Below, in pieces: positions 62,280-64,000 of a stretch of 64,000 nucleotides of DNA; positions within the stretch are counted from its first letter, which is position 1; each line of letters opens with the position of its first letter. Origin of the DNA: Sulfolobales archaeon (GTDB taxonomy: Archaea > Thermoproteota > Thermoprotei_A > Sulfolobales > Desulfurococcaceae); the NCBI GenBank assembly GCA_025059075.1, contig JANXDZ010000002.1:293038-357037 (forward strand), in the 5' to 3' direction. The notes under the pieces are model-generated. The model made no database searches. It worked only from the letters and a program-made list of their open reading frames with translations, and had not been told where the DNA came from. The position numbers were made by a program, and so were the translations under genes.

Positions 62280-62787
62280 CCTTAACTACACCTATTCATT
62301 AGAGAGCTAGATATAATAAAGCATTTTTATCAGCACTCAAGACCCATATCATTGAACACTCAAATCCCCAGCTTCATCATCTACACATAGTTTTAAAAAA
62401 CACCTATAAATCCTATGAAGATTCAGCGGCGTGGTAGATCGAGTTAAGGACGGCTTATATTCGGTATCTCGCAGTTGTTTATTCACTTAGTAAAGCTCGC
62501 GATATGCTATTTCTGATTCAAGTGTTTCACTTAGCATTTCATCGATAAAGAATTCTCCGCCGAAGTTCTCCTCAATGCTTTCTACAAGTAGATAGTTAAA
62601 ATATACCTTTCCTTTAGATAAGAGATCTCTGACTACTCAGCTGTCCTGTGAATAAATGATGTAAACACTCAAATAAATACAGGAAATCACTAGGCTCCTA
62701 AAACTATAGAGGAGGAAGAATAGATCTAGTGAAGTTCCTAAATAGAGCTCCCAATGAGGTGAGAAACAGCTTACTCCTCTCTACACT
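62280..62787. other. 508-bp region between symporter and CRISPR: remnants only
   Basis: No complete gene. It holds a plus-strand TATA box (CTATAAAT, 62404-62411), a 19-codon leaderless frame from GTG 62431 to TAG 62490, and a 49-codon minus-strand frame (62487-62636). The final ~150 bp before the first CRISPR repeat show no further repeat copy. Confidence 0.5.
62487..62636 (-). pseudogene. Probable gene remnant beside CRISPR array
   Basis: Between stops the minus strand reads VVRDLLSKGKVYFNYLLV, then ESIEENFGGEFFIDEML, then SETLESEIAYRELY and a TAA at 62487-62489. Codon content looks protein-like (acidic, regular), but no start codon is in place, and the frame is cut by TGA at 62637-62639. 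It may be the C-terminal part of a decayed gene. Family unknown. Confidence 0.3.
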
Positions 62788-62811
62788 CCTTCAATTCTCA
62801 TTTATTGTTTC
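62788..62811 (-). repeat. Degenerate terminal CRISPR repeat
   Basis: Two of 24 positions differ from the consensus: the second base (C for T) and the twelfth (C for T) on the plus strand. Repeat decay is normal at the leader-distal end and sets the array orientation. Confidence 0.85.
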
Positions 62812-63100
62812 AGGAGAAGAAGACGCAGAAAGCGATTATTACAATGGAAATTGCTTTCAATTCTTATTTATTGTTTCCTCTATGTAAGTGCTGGCTATCG
62901 CGGAGACGCTGAGTTTGACTTTCAATTCTTATTTATTGTTTCTTCAGCTGCTCTCTTCAGCTCGTCAAGCATGTTGTGAAGCCTCTTTCAATTCTTATTT
63001 ATTGTTTCGCGAGAGATCTCATCATTTTTATTAGATCAGTGTGATGTACTCCCTTTCAATTCTTATTTATTGTTTCACATAGCTATTGAAGTACACACTA

Positions 63101-63132
63101 TTTCAACAGTATTGAATTTCAACAGTATTGAA
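63101..63132 (-). repeat. Exact 16-bp tandem duplication inside a CRISPR spacer
   Basis: TTTCAACAGTATTGAA is present twice head to tail (63101-63116 and 63117-63132) inside the spacer 63077-63138. Removing one unit gives a 46-bp spacer, close to the array's other lengths. The unit itself has TTCAA/TTGAA inverted arms. Confidence 0.85.
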
Positions 63133-63963
63133 TGCAGCCTTTCAATTCTTATTTATTGTTTCTCTCATATTTCACTGTGTTTATCTTATTGTCAATCCAG
63201 TAGCTTTCAATTCTTATTTATTGTTTCCACTCTAAACTTCCCTGGGGCGTTGATGGCATCTATTACTTTTCTCTTTCAATTCTTATTTATTGTTTCCACG
63301 GGCAAGAGCACGTTAGGGAGGATAGCACTAAAGATATCTTTCAATTCTTATTTATTGTTTCGACTTTGGATCAGAATACCACGGACGTCCGTCATTCAGA
63401 TTGTCTTTCAATTCTTATTTATTGTTTCGTAGTCTAGGTAGTCTACTTGAGTTGTGTAGAATCTCACGTAGCGCTTTCAATTCTTATTTATTGTTTCGGT
63501 AACCTGGATCCCTCTCTCTCCACATGAGTCACAATGGCTTTCAATTCTTATTTATTGTTTCGAATGATGTCGCGTAGATTAGAAATATATATGTGGTGCA
63601 TGAAGTCTTTCAATTCTTATTTATTGTTTCTTGATGTATTCAGACAAGCTGTTGATAGAAACGTGAGAATTACTTTCAATTCTTATTTATTGTTTCAGAG
63701 ATTTAGGTATGAGCCCCACATTCTCGCCCAGTCCGCAAGCTTTCAATTCTTATTTATTGTTTCGATGAAGTTCTCGAAGATGAAGGTCTCGTCTTAGATA
63801 CTGACTTTCAATTCTTATTTATTGTTTCTAAAGAGAAAATTGAAGAAGTGAAAAGTAAAGCAAATTTGTTAAACTTTCAATTCTTATTTATTGTTTCTCA
63901 ATCGTCCTTTGGCCGCCCTGCCCGAATGACACATAATCACTTTCAATTCTTATTTATTGTTTC

Positions 63964-64000
63964 TGTGTTTTGTTTTTTACTTATTTATTTTAATTTTTCT
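63964..64000 (-). promoter_or_regulatory. Probable start of the CRISPR leader (cut by window edge)
   Basis: After the last repeat the plus strand is almost only T and A (minus strand poly-A-rich), as in archaeal leaders. It contains ACTTATTTATTTT, close to the repeat core CTTATTTATTGTT. The promoter would lie beyond the window. Confidence 0.55.

Larger units (their letters stand above)
62788..63963 (-). CRISPR. CRISPR array, 18 repeats and 17 spacers
   Basis: A 24-bp repeat occurs at 62788 (degenerate) and then exactly at 62854, 62919, 62985, 63053, 63139, 63204, 63273, 63338, 63405, 63474, 63538, 63607, 63673, 63740, 63805, 63874 and 63940. On the minus strand the repeat starts GAAACAATAAATAAG and ends ATTGAAAG, the usual crenarchaeal 5' tag. 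Spacers are 40-45 bp except one of 62 bp (63077-63138). The degenerate copy at the left is the trailer end, and T-rich sequence follows the right end, so transcription runs on the minus strand from a leader near or beyond the window edge. No cas gene is in the window. Confidence 0.95.

Noticed and set aside
63070..63797. Long open frames on the plus strand through the CRISPR array (repeated FNSYLLF-like or FQFLFIVS-like peptides)
   Set aside because: They are translations of the CRISPR repeats and spacers, not genes.
1..64000. tRNA or rRNA genes in the intergenic gaps
   Set aside because: I looked for T-loop GTTCGA/GTTCAA contexts and acceptor-stem pairing in the larger gaps and found none; an intron-containing tRNA could still be missed by eye.

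Overview
The window looks like chromosomal DNA from a hyperthermophilic archaeon of the Thermoproteota (Crenarchaeota) side. The evidence is archaeal EF-2 with its diphthamide site, an archaeal PheS, DtdA-type D-aminoacyl-tRNA deacylase, archaeal phosphoglycerate mutase, AMP phosphorylase, geranylgeranyl reductase, an archaeal ZPR1, SerK serine kinase, frequent TTG and GTG starts, TATA boxes 20-45 bp before first genes of operons, and a 24-bp CRISPR repeat whose transcribed strand ends in ATTGAAAG. I cannot fix the genus. No rRNA or tRNA gene was seen.

Layout. 1-3050 (minus strand): pheS (cut by the window edge), a 60-aa protein, serK and serA. 3051-3913 is a gene-free gap. 3914-6284: a molybdate/tungstate ABC importer. 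6362-10844: an HDAC-fold deacetylase coupled to a CYTH protein, dtdA, a RIO-like kinase, a DUF211 protein and a YkgJ-type Fe-S protein, with putative small-RNA and transposon-end debris at 7949-7995 and 8957-9199. 11292-17915: a CcdA-type thiol carrier, a 2-oxoacid:ferredoxin oxidoreductase, a radical SAM protein and 6-phospho-3-hexuloisomerase. 17990-29577 is a surface and transport block: a glucodextranase-C-like surface protein, a divergent ABC importer (binding protein, fused permease, ATPase), a two-gene ABC exporter behind a perfect palindrome, and a membrane-anchored phosphoesterase. 30045-37445: GH57 amylase, phosphoglycerate mutase, AMP phosphorylase, geranylgeranyl reductase and DUF429. 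37702-48859: DHH esterase, CDF transporter, ZPR1, phosphoesterase, CitG-like protein, DUF1614, Lrp regulator, RimK ligase, DUF72, Lon-like membrane protease and thiI. 49080-51290: aEF-2. 51303-56303: a BMP-type nucleoside ABC importer. 56511-60476: a four-subunit cytosolic [NiFe] hydrogenase in the order beta-gamma-delta-alpha. 60497-62279: a sodium:solute symporter pair. 62788 to the window edge: a CRISPR array with 18 repeats and no cas genes in view.

How it fits together. The gene set suggests a heterotroph that imports organic substrates (several ABC importers, SSF symporter), degrades alpha-glucans (GH57, glucodextranase-like surface protein), oxidises 2-oxoacids with ferredoxin and disposes of or recycles reductant through a group 3b-type [NiFe] hydrogenase. 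Serine metabolism (SerA/SerK) and nucleoside or AMP salvage (BMP importer, AMP phosphorylase) are also present.

The most unusual observations are a CRISPR spacer carrying an internal 16-bp tandem duplication, a His-to-Tyr change in the L1 motif of the hydrogenase large subunit, two promoter palindromes (25392-25411 and 56343-56367), an inverted pair of 49-bp dispersed repeats (8957-9005 and 29726-29774), and candidate guide RNAs at 9140-9199 and 29910-29982. I did not find a convincing entirely new multi-gene system; the intergenic RNA-like and remnant elements are the best candidates for something undescribed.
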